64,000 nt of DNA from Clostridiales bacterium. Lineage in GTDB: Bacteria > Actinomycetota > Coriobacteriia > Anaerosomatales > SLCP01. The stretch's first letter is position 1, and each line of letters starts with the position of its first letter. Of the stretch, positions 9,267 through 17,186 are shown in pieces. The notes under the pieces were generated by a model, which worked only from the letters and a program-made list of their open reading frames with translations, did not search any database and was not told where the DNA came from. The translations under genes and the position numbers were made by a program. Location of the stretch: positions 62,001 through 126,000 of the forward strand of contig JAGXSG010000016.1 of the NCBI GenBank assembly GCA_018333995.1. Direction: 5' to 3'.

Positions 9267-9809
9267 CTACGCCAGCAGTTTGCGCACGACCGCGACGACC
9301 TCGATCTCCGGCTCGACTTCTGTGTCGTGCTGCAGCAAGCGTGTCCCCGCGAGGATGATTCCACCGATAAACGTCACGGTCATTGCGGTCGACCCGGACA
9401 CGTGGAACTCTCCGCTCTTCACACCTGACTCGACCCATTCCGAGATCAGCTCAGTGTAGGCGCTCAGAAACACCCTCTCTCCGATCTCGAACCGCTCTGC
9501 AAACTCACTCGTCTTGTGCTCTCGCCACCAGTCGCGGGTCGTACGGAAGATGATGCCGATGAGTCCTTCGATCTTCTCGGCACACGTGCCAAGACCGTCG
9601 AGCGCTCCGGTGATCCGCGTCTTCTCCTCGACAGCCATCTCCTGCAAGACGTGCCGGAAAATGTCATCTTTGCTCTTAAAGTGCACGTACACGGTCTTCT
9701 TGGAGATGTGGAGCTCACGAGCAATGTCTTCAACAGATGTTGTGCGGAGGCCAACATCTTCGATGTGCCGTCGGAAACTCGCGACGATCTCGCTCTTGGT
9801 AACAGCCAC
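9267..9809 (-). CDS. TetR family transcriptional regulator
   Basis: A 180-residue TetR/AcrR-type repressor. The N-terminal helix-turn-helix is clear: a TTSVEDIARELHISKKTVYVHFKSKDD-type stretch at residues about 23-49, with the family's YxHFxSKxx signature. The rest is the helical ligand-binding and dimer domain, without a recognisable ligand class. The start is a GTG at 9809 with GGAGG 8 bases upstream. A GAAAC-N9-GTTTC inverted repeat 24 bases upstream is a probable autoregulatory operator. The antiporter gene follows on the same strand, so the regulator may control it. Confidence 0.9.
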   Translation of the reverse strand: MAVTKSEIVASFRRHIEDVGLRTTSVEDIARELHISKKTVYVHFKSKDDIFRHVLQEMAVEEKTRITGALDGLGTCAEKIEGLIGIIFRTTRDWWREHKTSEFAERFEIGERVFLSAYTELISEWVESGVKSGEFHVSGSTAMTVTFIGGIILAGTRLLQHDTEVEPEIEVVAVVRKLLA

Positions 9810-9832
9810 TCGTTCGACCTCCGTCCCCCAAG

Positions 9833-9851
9833 GAAACCGTTCTTACGTTTC
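9833..9851. promoter_or_regulatory. Candidate TetR operator
   Basis: GAAAC (9833-9837), 9 bases, GTTTC (9847-9851), with a further GTTTCC copy at 9853-9858 that pairs with the GGAAAC at 9832-9837. It lies 24-42 bases upstream of the tetR GTG on the minus strand, where an autorepressor would bind. Confidence 0.45.
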
Positions 9852-9951
9852 AGTTTCCATTATCGCTCCTGCTCGAAGGCCGGTCAACGCGCTCGCGGCC
9901 GCGTCTGTAGCCGAGAGGTGACGATGCGATGGCGACAGGCGGCTCCGCCCC

Positions 9952-9996
9952 AAAAAGGGAGCGGGCCGTCGCCGGCGGGATGAACCGGTGACGGCC
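9952..9996 (-). terminator. Intrinsic terminator after the 33-residue ORF
   Basis: On the minus strand, GGCCGTCACCGG (9985-9996) pairs with CCGGCGACGGCC (9964-9975) with one G-T pair, and a T5 tract follows at 9952-9956 after a short GC spacer. It lies 30 bases beyond the stop of the small ORF and points the same way. Confidence 0.6.
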
Positions 9997-10026
9997 GCGC
10001 GGGAGCAGCGGGAGACGTGTCGCGGA

Positions 10027-10128
10027 TCAGAACACGGACGCGACTATGGCGGCAACGACCGCCAATCCTGCAATGAGGAGCGTGCGGCCGAGATACACGG
10101 CCCTGTCGCTGAAGCTGTCCTGCATCAT
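10027..10128 (-). CDS. 33-residue single-pass membrane peptide
   Basis: A short ORF: MMQDSFSDRA start, then a hydrophobic segment LLIAGLAVVAAIVASVF reaching the C terminus. Support comes from AAGGAG 9 bases before the ATG at 10128 and a terminator hairpin with a T5 tract just downstream, so it has the parts of a complete transcription unit. The residue pattern (charged N terminus, single membrane-spanning helix) is like regulatory membrane microproteins. It is divergent from the LysR regulator. No family is recognised, and function is unknown. Confidence 0.5.
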   Translation of the reverse strand: MMQDSFSDRAVYLGRTLLIAGLAVVAAIVASVF

Positions 10129-10238
10129 CGGTGATCACTCCTTCGCAACTGAACGGGCTTCTTCCTGTCTACCAGTATCGGCTATGGATTCTTTCAGTCA
10201 TATAGCCAACCACTTGATATTCATTTAAGATATACTTC

Positions 10239-11168
10239 ATGTTCAACATCCAGCGCATGCGCATCCTGCGGGAAGTGGCGGCCCGTGGCGGGATCTCGGC
10301 GGCGGCAGAAGCTCTCTACCTGTCGCCGTCGGCAGTCTCACAGCAGATGGCGGTATTAGAGCGAGAAGTAGGCATCCCACTGCTCGAAAGAGTGGGACGC
10401 GGCGTGCGGGTGACGGCTGCGGGCGAGCGGCTCGTCGCCCACACCGAGCGAGTCCTTACGGTGCTCGAAGAGGCCCGCGCCGATCTTGAGGACATTTCCG
10501 CGGGTATCGCGGGCCCGCTCCACACCTGTGCGTTTCCCACCGCGGCACGCGCGTTGCTCGTCCCCGCGCTGGCGCGCCTGCGCGCGAACCACCCACGGAT
10601 CCGTCCCACCATGAACGACCTGGAACCCGAGGAGAGCGTCCCGCTTCTCAAGCTCGGTGAGCTCGACGTCATCATCTCGTACGGTTTCGATCGCTTGCCT
10701 GAGCGTCCCGACCCAGGGATCGAACGCCTCCACCTCATGACCGAACCGCTCGACATCGCCCTGTCCGCGTCACATCCGTACGCGAACTCCTCACGCGCGA
10801 TCAGCCTTGCCGTCCTGAGTTCCGAGCAGTGGGTAGTCGGGCGCGACGGATCACCATTTATGGATGTCATGATCAAACTGGGAGGCGAATCGGGCTTCGA
10901 ACCGCGGATCGATCTGCACTCAAACGACTACCAGGTCATACTTGCAGCCGTGGCCGCCGGACTCGGTGTGGCGCTCGTGCCACCGCTTGCTCGTTTCGCC
11001 GAGTATCCCGGTGTCGTATTCCGGCGGCCCGACGACATCACCGTAAACCGTCACGTCGTCGCCGTCATCCGCAGCGGCAGCGGCCGCTTGCCAGCGATAG
11101 CGGCCGCTCTCGATGAGCTCAGAGCGGTTGCCCGCGAGATCGAGACGAACGTCACCCCTCCCCGATAG
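10239..11168 (+). CDS. LysR family transcriptional regulator
   Basis: A 309-residue LysR-type regulator. The N-terminal winged helix-turn-helix includes ISAAAEALYLSPSAVSQQMA at residues 19-38 and the family's REVGIPLLER wing, followed by the linker helix and a type 2 periplasmic-binding fold that senses an effector. The start is not well marked: no ribosome site precedes the ATG at 10239, and the TATACT at 10231-10236 nearly touches it, so the true start may be the ATG at 10257 or the message may be leaderless. An AT-rich ATATT/AAGATAT dyad at 10217-10232 resembles a T-N11-A LysR box. The 33-residue membrane ORF is divergent. The effector is unknown. Confidence 0.9.
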   Translation: MFNIQRMRILREVAARGGISAAAEALYLSPSAVSQQMAVLEREVGIPLLERVGRGVRVTAAGERLVAHTERVLTVLEEARADLEDISAGIAGPLHTCAFPTAARALLVPALARLRANHPRIRPTMNDLEPEESVPLLKLGELDVIISYGFDRLPERPDPGIERLHLMTEPLDIALSASHPYANSSRAISLAVLSSEQWVVGRDGSPFMDVMIKLGGESGFEPRIDLHSNDYQVILAAVAAGLGVALVPPLARFAEYPGVVFRRPDDITVNRHVVAVIRSGSGRLPAIAAALDELRAVAREIETNVTPPR

Positions 11169-11577
11169 CCGCGATGAACTCCGCGATGCGCTCGGCGTCG
11201 TTTCCTTCAGCCAGCGGTTCCGCCGCTTGAAGTACGGTGAGGGCGCGCCCGCGCTCGGCCTCGGCCCTTTCCGGTTCTCGCGCGAGCTCAAAAGCGTCGG
11301 CGCGCGCCGATAGTACTTCACCCAGCAACCGAGCCCTCACGACGTCGAGCTGTCCGCCAGACGAAAGAAACGTCACGAGTCCGTCACCTGTAAGCGCGTC
11401 GGCGAGAGTGATGGGCGTGTCGAGCAACGCCTCCACCGCGTCGCGCGCGATCTCAAGCGAATCATCCGGACGCTGTTCGCGCACAGCGTGCACCATCGCC
11501 CGGAGCATCTGCCCCACTGACGCGATCAGGCGCAAGATGTAATCGCGTTCGTACACGTCCGCCCTAAGTGCCGTCAT
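11152..11577 (-). CDS. DUF6483-like small helical protein
   Basis: A 141-residue, helical, soluble protein. The N-terminal pattern ERDYILRLIASVGQMLRAMV recalls the DUF6483 family (short proteins starting xxDYIxRxI), which have no known function; the call rests on memory of that motif. The C-terminal half is Glu/Ala-rich with AEAERGRALTVLQ, like a TPR-type helix pair. Its stop overlaps the convergent LysR stop by 17 bases. It lies at the 3' side of the copper operon on the same strand, 70 bases after the preceding gene, so it could be read through from there. Confidence 0.6.
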   Translation of the reverse strand: MTALRADVYERDYILRLIASVGQMLRAMVHAVREQRPDDSLEIARDAVEALLDTPITLADALTGDGLVTFLSSGGQLDVVRARLLGEVLSARADAFELAREPERAEAERGRALTVLQAAEPLAEGNDAERIAEFIAAIGEG

Positions 11578-11647
11578 GGCCTACGTCAACAACCAGGATA
11601 CCCGAACCTGACTCCTGCCAACTGACGATCCTGAACCTCCGAAATAT

Positions 11648-12115
11648 TCACTTGATGGCCACTCGCCGTGCGACCTCCTCGAAACCGACAAAGTACGGTT
11701 TGTCCGGACTCTTGTGGAACATGTCCATCGCAAACTCGAACTCTCCGCGCGCGCCGCGGTCGGCGTGCAACGCGACAAAGAGGGTGTCGGTAAGCATTTC
11801 GTCGTCGAGCTCAACGCGAACTTCCTTCGAGACACCACGTGGCACCGCGGCAAGACCGACGCGCATCCCCGGAGACCCGTTGTCATCGAGGTGGACCACC
11901 AGCCACGAGTCGTCAGGAGCAAGGACCTCCTCTACCATGATCGCGTCCGTTGCGCCAGGCTGGTCCTCAGTCTCAAGAGCAACGTTATCCTCGGCCACGA
12001 TCACGCCGACCATCATGTAATCTTTCGCTTGCGACTCGGCGAACACAGCCGCCGTGAACGCTCCAAAAAGCGCCACGCCAAGGACTCCGAGCGCTATGGA
12101 TACCGATCTTTTCAT
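11648..12115 (-). CDS. Exported protein at the end of the copper operon (DUF7282-like)
   Basis: A 155-residue exported protein. Residues 1-27 are a signal peptide or anchor (MKRSVSIALGVLGVALFGAF, then AVFAESQA). The mature part has two weakly repeated beta segments: one with EDNVALETEDQPG and SWLVVHLDDNG, then KEVRVELDDEMLTDTLFVALHAD. This resembles the DUF7282 domain found in exported proteins, often near metal or cupredoxin genes; low certainty. AAAGGAG is 7 bases before the ATG at 12115. It follows copA by 19 bases, so it should be co-transcribed and probably works in the cell envelope with the cupredoxins. Confidence 0.6.
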   Translation of the reverse strand: MKRSVSIALGVLGVALFGAFTAAVFAESQAKDYMMVGVIVAEDNVALETEDQPGATDAIMVEEVLAPDDSWLVVHLDDNGSPGMRVGLAAVPRGVSKEVRVELDDEMLTDTLFVALHADRGARGEFEFAMDMFHKSPDKPYFVGFEEVARRVAIK

Positions 12116-12134
12116 CGGACATCTCCTTTCGTGT

Positions 12135-14726
12135 CTATGCCGTCCGGCGCAAGCTCGGGCGGAATCGGCGGAGAAGGAGCGAGCTCGTGACGACGCTGAC
12201 GCTGGACAAGGCCATCGCCGCGCCCGCCAACTCGGGTCGCAATAAGCCGAGCGCGGCGATCGGGATGCCGAGCGAGTTGTAGCCAAGCGCCCAGACAAAG
12301 TTCCAGCGAATGCGCCGGATGGTCGCCCGTGACAACTCGATTGCGGTGACAACATCACGCAGGTCGTCCTTCATGAGCACGATACCGCCGGTCTCCATCG
12401 CCACATCCGTACCCGCCCCCATCGCGATGCCGATGTCCGCCTGAGCGAGCGCGGGGGTGTCGTTGATGCCATCGCCGACCATCGCCACACGTCTACCCGC
12501 CGCCTGCAACGCGGCGACCTCGGCGGCCTTGTGCTCTGGAAGCACCTCTGCGAGAACGTGGTCCGCCGGGATTCCGGCGGCTTGCGCAATCGCTTCGGCG
12601 GTCCGGCGATTGTCGCCGGTGATCATGTAGACATCGACACCCATCTCAAGCAGACGTGCGACTGCGGCGCGGGAGCTCTCCTTGAGTGTGTCCGCGACCG
12701 CGATAAGCCCCGCTGGCGCACCGTCAATCGCAGCTATCATGACCGTCTTGCCTTCGAGCTCGAGCGCTCCAAGACGAGAAAGGTACGCGCCTAAATCGCA
12801 CGACTCGTGCTCCATGAGTCTGCGATTGCCGAGCACCACCCGCCTGCCATCGACAACGCCGCGCACCCCGTGACCAGGTATCGCCTCGAAACCTGTCACA
12901 GAGGGCAGATCGAGCCCCGCCGCTTTCGCATGCGCAACGATCGCCTCAGCGAGCGGGTGCTCACTCGATCGCTCGAGCGCGGCGGAAAGCCTCAAGAACT
13001 CCTCGGCATCAAAAGCTTCTGAGAATACTTCGTACTCCGTAACGACCGGACGGCCATAAGTGAGCGTGCCTGTCTTGTCGAAGATGATCGCGTCGACCTC
13101 GTGTGTGGTCTCGAGGGCTTCTCCGCTCTTGATGAGGATACCGTTCTCGGCGCCCTTGCCGGTCCCGACCATGATCGCGGTCGGCGTGGCGAGCCCGAGA
13201 GCGCACGGACATGCGATGACGAGCACCGCCGTAGCAACAAGCAGGGCCTTGACGAACGGAGTGAACTCTCCGATCGCACCCGGAAACATCGCTGGACCGA
13301 GGAAGAGCCAGACAGCAAACGTCACGAACGCGATCGCGACTACCGCCGGCACGAAGACTGAGCTGATGCGGTCGGCAAAACGCTGTATCGGCGCTTTCGA
13401 GCCCTGCGCGTCCTCAACGAGCCGGATGATCTGCGCTAGCGCGGTGTCCCTGCCTACCTTGGTCGCACGGAATCTCAGTGCGCCCAACTTGTTCATGGTC
13501 GCGCCGATGACCGTGTCGCCCTCGTGTTTCTCGACGGGGATCGACTCGCCGGTAAGCATCGACTCGTCCACCGACGATCTTCCCTCGACAACTACGCCAT
13601 CAACCGGAATCTTCTCCCCCGGCCGCACGATGACCACATCTCCTACCGCAACGTGCTCAACGGGAATGTCGATCTCCTCACCGCCCCGCACCACGCGCGC
13701 GGTCTTGGCGGCCAGCCCCATGAGCTTCTTGATCGCGTCTCCCGTCTTTCCCTTCGCACGCGCTTCAAGCAACTTGCCGAGCAGGACGAAGGTGATAAGC
13801 ATCGCGGCGACCTCGTAGAATACGGGCTCCTCCACCAGCCAAAAGGTCGCGACGACGCTGTAGAAGTATGCCGCCGAAGTGCCGATCGCGATTAGGGTAT
13901 CCATGTTGCCGACCCGTCGCTTGATCGCGTGCCAGAATCCTCGGTAGAACTGGGCACCCGCCACGAACTGTACCGGCGTAGCAAGCACGAGGCCCATGTA
14001 CTTCATGACCATGTGCGGATCCCATGCGCCCCCCACCCACTCGGCGAGCCACGACGCCACCATGACGGGAACGACGTCCATGAACGGCGGCACCATCGTG
14101 AAAAGGAGTGCCGGAATCGCGAGTGACGCGCTCATCACGAGAAGCGCGCGCTGGTGGCGAAGGTGCCGCTGTTGCGCCTCCTTCTGCGCGTCGCGTGCGC
14201 CATCGGCCGTCGTACCCCCGTCCGGTCCAGTGACCACAGTGGCGGCGTAGCCAGCGCCTTTCACCGCGCCAACGATCTGGTCAACGCTGACCATGCCGGG
14301 GTCGAACGTCACGACCACCGTCTCAGTAGCCAGGTTGACCGCCGCCCGAGAGATGCCCTCGATCCTGCCAAGCGTCTTTTCGATAACAGCAACACACGAC
14401 GCGCACGTCATGCCCGTGACCGCAAGCGTGATCCCCGCCTCCTGCGGTGTGCCCCCCGAGCTGCCAGGGCCGTCACTTCCCGCGTGTATGGGTGCCGCTT
14501 CAAGAGGGATGGCTGAGTACCCCACCGCGCGCACCGCCTCGAGAACCGCTTCTGCATCGACGAGGGTCGGGTCGATCGTCACCGCCGCCCGTTCGGTCGC
14601 GAGGTTCACATCGACGCGCTCCACACCTTCGATGCGGCCGAGCGTCTTTTCGATGACGGCAACGCACGACGCGCACGTCATCCCTCCGACGCCGATCTTG
14701 ACTTCCTGCCTCTCATCTACGCTCAC
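12135..14726 (-). CDS. copA: Copper-exporting P1B-type ATPase CopA
   Basis: An 863-residue Cu(I) efflux ATPase of the inner membrane. Two N-terminal heavy-metal-associated domains each carry GMTCASC (Cys18/21 and Cys108/111). Then eight membrane segments, the TGES actuator loop, the metal-gating Cys506-Pro-Cys508 motif, the phosphorylation site DKTGT at Asp550, the SSEHPLA nucleotide-binding motif and GDGIND at 751-756. The last two membrane helices hold YN (ALGYNS) and MxxSS (MALSS), which with CPC define Cu(I)-specific P1B-1 pumps. The start is GTG at 14726. It lies 10 bases after the cupredoxin gene and is the core of the operon. Confidence 0.97.
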   Translation of the reverse strand: MSVDERQEVKIGVGGMTCASCVAVIEKTLGRIEGVERVDVNLATERAAVTIDPTLVDAEAVLEAVRAVGYSAIPLEAAPIHAGSDGPGSSGGTPQEAGITLAVTGMTCASCVAVIEKTLGRIEGISRAAVNLATETVVVTFDPGMVSVDQIVGAVKGAGYAATVVTGPDGGTTADGARDAQKEAQQRHLRHQRALLVMSASLAIPALLFTMVPPFMDVVPVMVASWLAEWVGGAWDPHMVMKYMGLVLATPVQFVAGAQFYRGFWHAIKRRVGNMDTLIAIGTSAAYFYSVVATFWLVEEPVFYEVAAMLITFVLLGKLLEARAKGKTGDAIKKLMGLAAKTARVVRGGEEIDIPVEHVAVGDVVIVRPGEKIPVDGVVVEGRSSVDESMLTGESIPVEKHEGDTVIGATMNKLGALRFRATKVGRDTALAQIIRLVEDAQGSKAPIQRFADRISSVFVPAVVAIAFVTFAVWLFLGPAMFPGAIGEFTPFVKALLVATAVLVIACPCALGLATPTAIMVGTGKGAENGILIKSGEALETTHEVDAIIFDKTGTLTYGRPVVTEYEVFSEAFDAEEFLRLSAALERSSEHPLAEAIVAHAKAAGLDLPSVTGFEAIPGHGVRGVVDGRRVVLGNRRLMEHESCDLGAYLSRLGALELEGKTVMIAAIDGAPAGLIAVADTLKESSRAAVARLLEMGVDVYMITGDNRRTAEAIAQAAGIPADHVLAEVLPEHKAAEVAALQAAGRRVAMVGDGINDTPALAQADIGIAMGAGTDVAMETGGIVLMKDDLRDVVTAIELSRATIRRIRWNFVWALGYNSLGIPIAALGLLRPELAGAAMALSSVSVVTSSLLLRRFRPSLRRTA

Positions 14727-14736
14727 CGTGCGTCAC

Positions 14737-15255
14737 CTACTCCACGACAATCGAGCCGAATACCATCTCCATACCACAAGAAAACCCGTACTCCCCGGGC
14801 ACGAGCGCTGGAATGCGCACCGTCTTGGGGCCACTCACCAAATCCTCGAAGAATCCGAGTTCCTCAGACATGACCTGAGCCATGCAGCCGAACCCCTGGC
14901 TAAACGTGATCTCAAGCGGTACTCCCGCAATCGCCCGGATCACGTTCGGGTCGTATCCGGCGCTCGCGTCAACCATGATGCGCTGCACGTCGCCCTCTAC
15001 TACCGCAACACCTTCCACGACCTCACCACTCCCGGCGTTTCCGCAACACGCGCACCCAGCACCCGAGCCTCCAGCACCCGGCGCCGAGACGCTTGTGGAC
15101 CCGTCGGGCGCCCACTCAGGAGAGCTCTTGGCGACGGCGAATCGGTAGCTCGCAAAAAATACGATCGCCAGCAGCGCCGCGACTAGAATGTAGCGCATCA
15201 TCGCAGTCGAATCGCCCAACGGCCCGCCGCGTTCATTTATCGATGTCTGTGCCAT
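14737..15255 (-). CDS. Membrane-anchored cupredoxin-like protein
   Basis: A 172-residue envelope protein. One membrane helix (YILVAALLAIVFFASYRFAVA, about residues 20-40), a Gly/Ser/Ala linker with a CACCGN cluster, then a cupredoxin fold of about 90 residues. The domain has GVPLEITFSQGFGCMAQVMSEE and a C-terminal PGEYGFSCGMEMVFGSI segment, where a Cys and two Met could bind copper; there is no classical His-Cys-His set, as in the EfeO/cupredoxin_1 group. The ATG at 15255 is preferred, with AAAGGA 8 bases upstream, over an ATG 6 bases earlier. Probably passes copper within the envelope for CopA or for storage. Confidence 0.8.
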   Translation of the reverse strand: MAQTSINERGGPLGDSTAMMRYILVAALLAIVFFASYRFAVAKSSPEWAPDGSTSVSAPGAGGSGAGCACCGNAGSGEVVEGVAVVEGDVQRIMVDASAGYDPNVIRAIAGVPLEITFSQGFGCMAQVMSEELGFFEDLVSGPKTVRIPALVPGEYGFSCGMEMVFGSIVVE

Positions 15256-15319
15256 GATCATGTTCCTTTCACCGTGCGCCGTGAGGCGCGTATCTTTCCT
15301 TGAGTGCCGCACGTCCCTG

Positions 15320-16606
15320 CTACGCAAACTGCCCGCCCATCGCGAGGCCGGCGATGACCGCCGCTCCGGCAAGCACGATAATGAGTACTATCGTGCCCAG
15401 CGGAAACCCGAACAGTGCCGTCTCGCTCGCCACCGGTGATGAAGCGCATTCTGTCGCCTGGCCCGGCCGTGCGACACCCCCGGCACGTCGCGGGCGTGTC
15501 GCGTACAAGCCGATAAGTACGGCGACGATGGCCACAAACGCCACGAGGGGTGTTCGATCCGTCGTAGCGACTGCCGCTCCTACCTGAAGCGTACCGGACA
15601 TCATTCCCATCTGACAGGTGAGAGAGTACGATCCGGCCGCCGTTGCCGGAATCTCGACGGCGGTGATGCCAAAGGGTGTGAGATCCTGCAACACTCCGAT
15701 CTGCGGGATCCATAGCTGATCCGAGCATACATTTGCTTCCTGACGATCCACGATGAGCCGCACCGGCTGATCCGCCGGGATCGCTACGACCGCGGGCTGA
15801 AACCGGGTGTTGACGATCGACAGCGGAATCTCGACTACCCCGTCTTCGCCCACCTCGAAGTCAACGAGTAGCTCGACAGCGGGCCCGCCCACGATCGCTT
15901 CCCGGATAGAGGTGGCGGTCACCGGAGATCCCAGCATCATCGCTCCTCGATCTAACATGACCAGGCCAAGCACGATCACGATCACGGCCGCGAATAGCAT
16001 CATGCGCGCCTTGAAACGCGCGCTCAACATCCCTGAGACAGTTCCGAAACCAAGCATGAGTGGCGCGGTTCCAACTCCGAAGCCAAGCATGACGAGCGCC
16101 CCGGCAAGCGGTGACCCCGCACCGGCCGCAGCGAGCTGGGCGGCTTGTAGCGGACCGCAAGGCATGAGTCCAGTGAGCAATCCAAAGGTGAGCGGGGTAG
16201 CAATGCTCGATTTCCCCTGCTCGGCGTCGGACACGGCCTTTCGCCGCGTACGTTGAAGTGCGCGCACAAGGAACGCCGGAGGTCTGAGCGCCAACGACCG
16301 GAGCCCCGGCACCCGCCCAGTCATGCTGACGCCGAGCAGAATCATGAACGCTCCGGCTAGAGCCATGACCCAGCCCCGGACGCCATCCAAATCGAAGGCC
16401 GAGCCGATCACGCCTAGCGCGAGCCCGACGATTACGTAACTGACTATCTTCGCGCTTTGATACGCAAGGTGCGGGGTGAGCCGCTGTGCGATGGTGCCGT
16501 CAGTCGTTCCTTTGATCGCGTAACTGACCACCATGAAGCCGCACATCGTCACACAGTGAACACTGGTGATGAGCCCCACACCCAACCAGGGAAGAAAGAA
16601 ATCCAC
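15320..16606 (-). CDS. TauE/SafE (UreH/DsbD-2)-type membrane protein fused to a cupredoxin domain
   Basis: A 428-residue polytopic protein. Residues 1-240 form six membrane segments with the two signature half-motifs GLITSVHCVTMCG (near residue 11) and GLLTGLMPCGPL (near residue 150) of the UreH-2/DsbD-2 group, often linked to copper or thiol transport. Residues about 255-370 are a cupredoxin-like domain with a CSDQLWIPQIG Cys and a C-terminal LTCQMGMMSG copper-binding-like segment. One or two membrane helices follow. The start is GTG at 16606 with GAGGAG 6 bases upstream, which removes a poor N-terminal extension. The fusion suggests that copper taken from or handed to the outside domain crosses the same polypeptide. 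Confidence 0.8.
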   Translation of the reverse strand: MDFFLPWLGVGLITSVHCVTMCGFMVVSYAIKGTTDGTIAQRLTPHLAYQSAKIVSYVIVGLALGVIGSAFDLDGVRGWVMALAGAFMILLGVSMTGRVPGLRSLALRPPAFLVRALQRTRRKAVSDAEQGKSSIATPLTFGLLTGLMPCGPLQAAQLAAAGAGSPLAGALVMLGFGVGTAPLMLGFGTVSGMLSARFKARMMLFAAVIVIVLGLVMLDRGAMMLGSPVTATSIREAIVGGPAVELLVDFEVGEDGVVEIPLSIVNTRFQPAVVAIPADQPVRLIVDRQEANVCSDQLWIPQIGVLQDLTPFGITAVEIPATAAGSYSLTCQMGMMSGTLQVGAAVATTDRTPLVAFVAIVAVLIGLYATRPRRAGGVARPGQATECASSPVASETALFGFPLGTIVLIIVLAGAAVIAGLAMGGQFA

Positions 16607-16678
16607 CTTCTGCTCCTCGTACGTGTAGACACGGACGGACAACCGCATGTCTGATGACACACGGCAGGGCAGAAGGAA

Positions 16679-17053
16679 TCAGATACGTAAGCGCGTCCCA
16701 GACGGGTTCTCGAACGAGATCGGAACCTCCGTCGCGGTAGAGCGCGCGTAAGTCGGCAGCGCTAGGTCCGCACATCGAAGCCCTGGGTTGAAATCAGCGG
16801 TCTCCGGTGCCTGCGGCACGGGAATCCCGTCTGGCGTGTCTGCGGCCGTCAGGTAGCTCTCGCACGGATGAGCGCCCGGCGTGTCCTCGCAAGGCCCATC
16901 AGCCGCATTGCCGCCACACGAATGAGAGAGTCCAGCTGGCTCGGCCCCACCACCGCACTCCGGCATCGTGCAGACCGGAGAGAGCGCGAAGAGAAGTGTG
17001 GCCACGACCCCGAACTGCACCAAGCTCATTATCGTGTTATGCACTCGAAACAC
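16679..17053 (-). CDS. Cys-rich exported protein heading the copper operon
   Basis: A protein of about 124 residues with an N-terminal signal-like helix (MSLVQFGVVATLLFALSP) followed by a Cys-rich segment: CTMPECGGG, HSCGG, GPCE, HPCES and later RCAD. That is about seven cysteines in the first 70 mature residues, with some His, which is a plausible copper or other soft-metal binding pattern. The start is unsure: GGGAGG lies 4 bases before the GTG at 17053, 13 before the GTG at 17044, while the ATG at 17029 has no clear site. The gene is 72 bases upstream of the TauE/SafE-cupredoxin gene on the same strand. No known family is recognised. Confidence 0.6.
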   Translation of the reverse strand: MFRVHNTIMSLVQFGVVATLLFALSPVCTMPECGGGAEPAGLSHSCGGNAADGPCEDTPGAHPCESYLTAADTPDGIPVPQAPETADFNPGLRCADLALPTYARSTATEVPISFENPSGTRLRI

Positions 17054-17186
17054 GAAACCTCCCGGACACCGACTGAACACACATTAACAGCACGCTACGT
17101 GCCAACGCTGAGGGGGCCCCTTCACGGCGGCCCCCTGCTCACTGGCTACTGTACATTCCGCGAGTGCTCGACTCGCTGTAGTCACT

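Noticed and set aside
9884-10138. 84-residue minus-strand frame overlapping the microprotein
   Set aside because: Different frame, no ribosome site, crosses the terminator hairpin, and composition is Arg/His/Pro-rich; the 33-residue frame is better supported.
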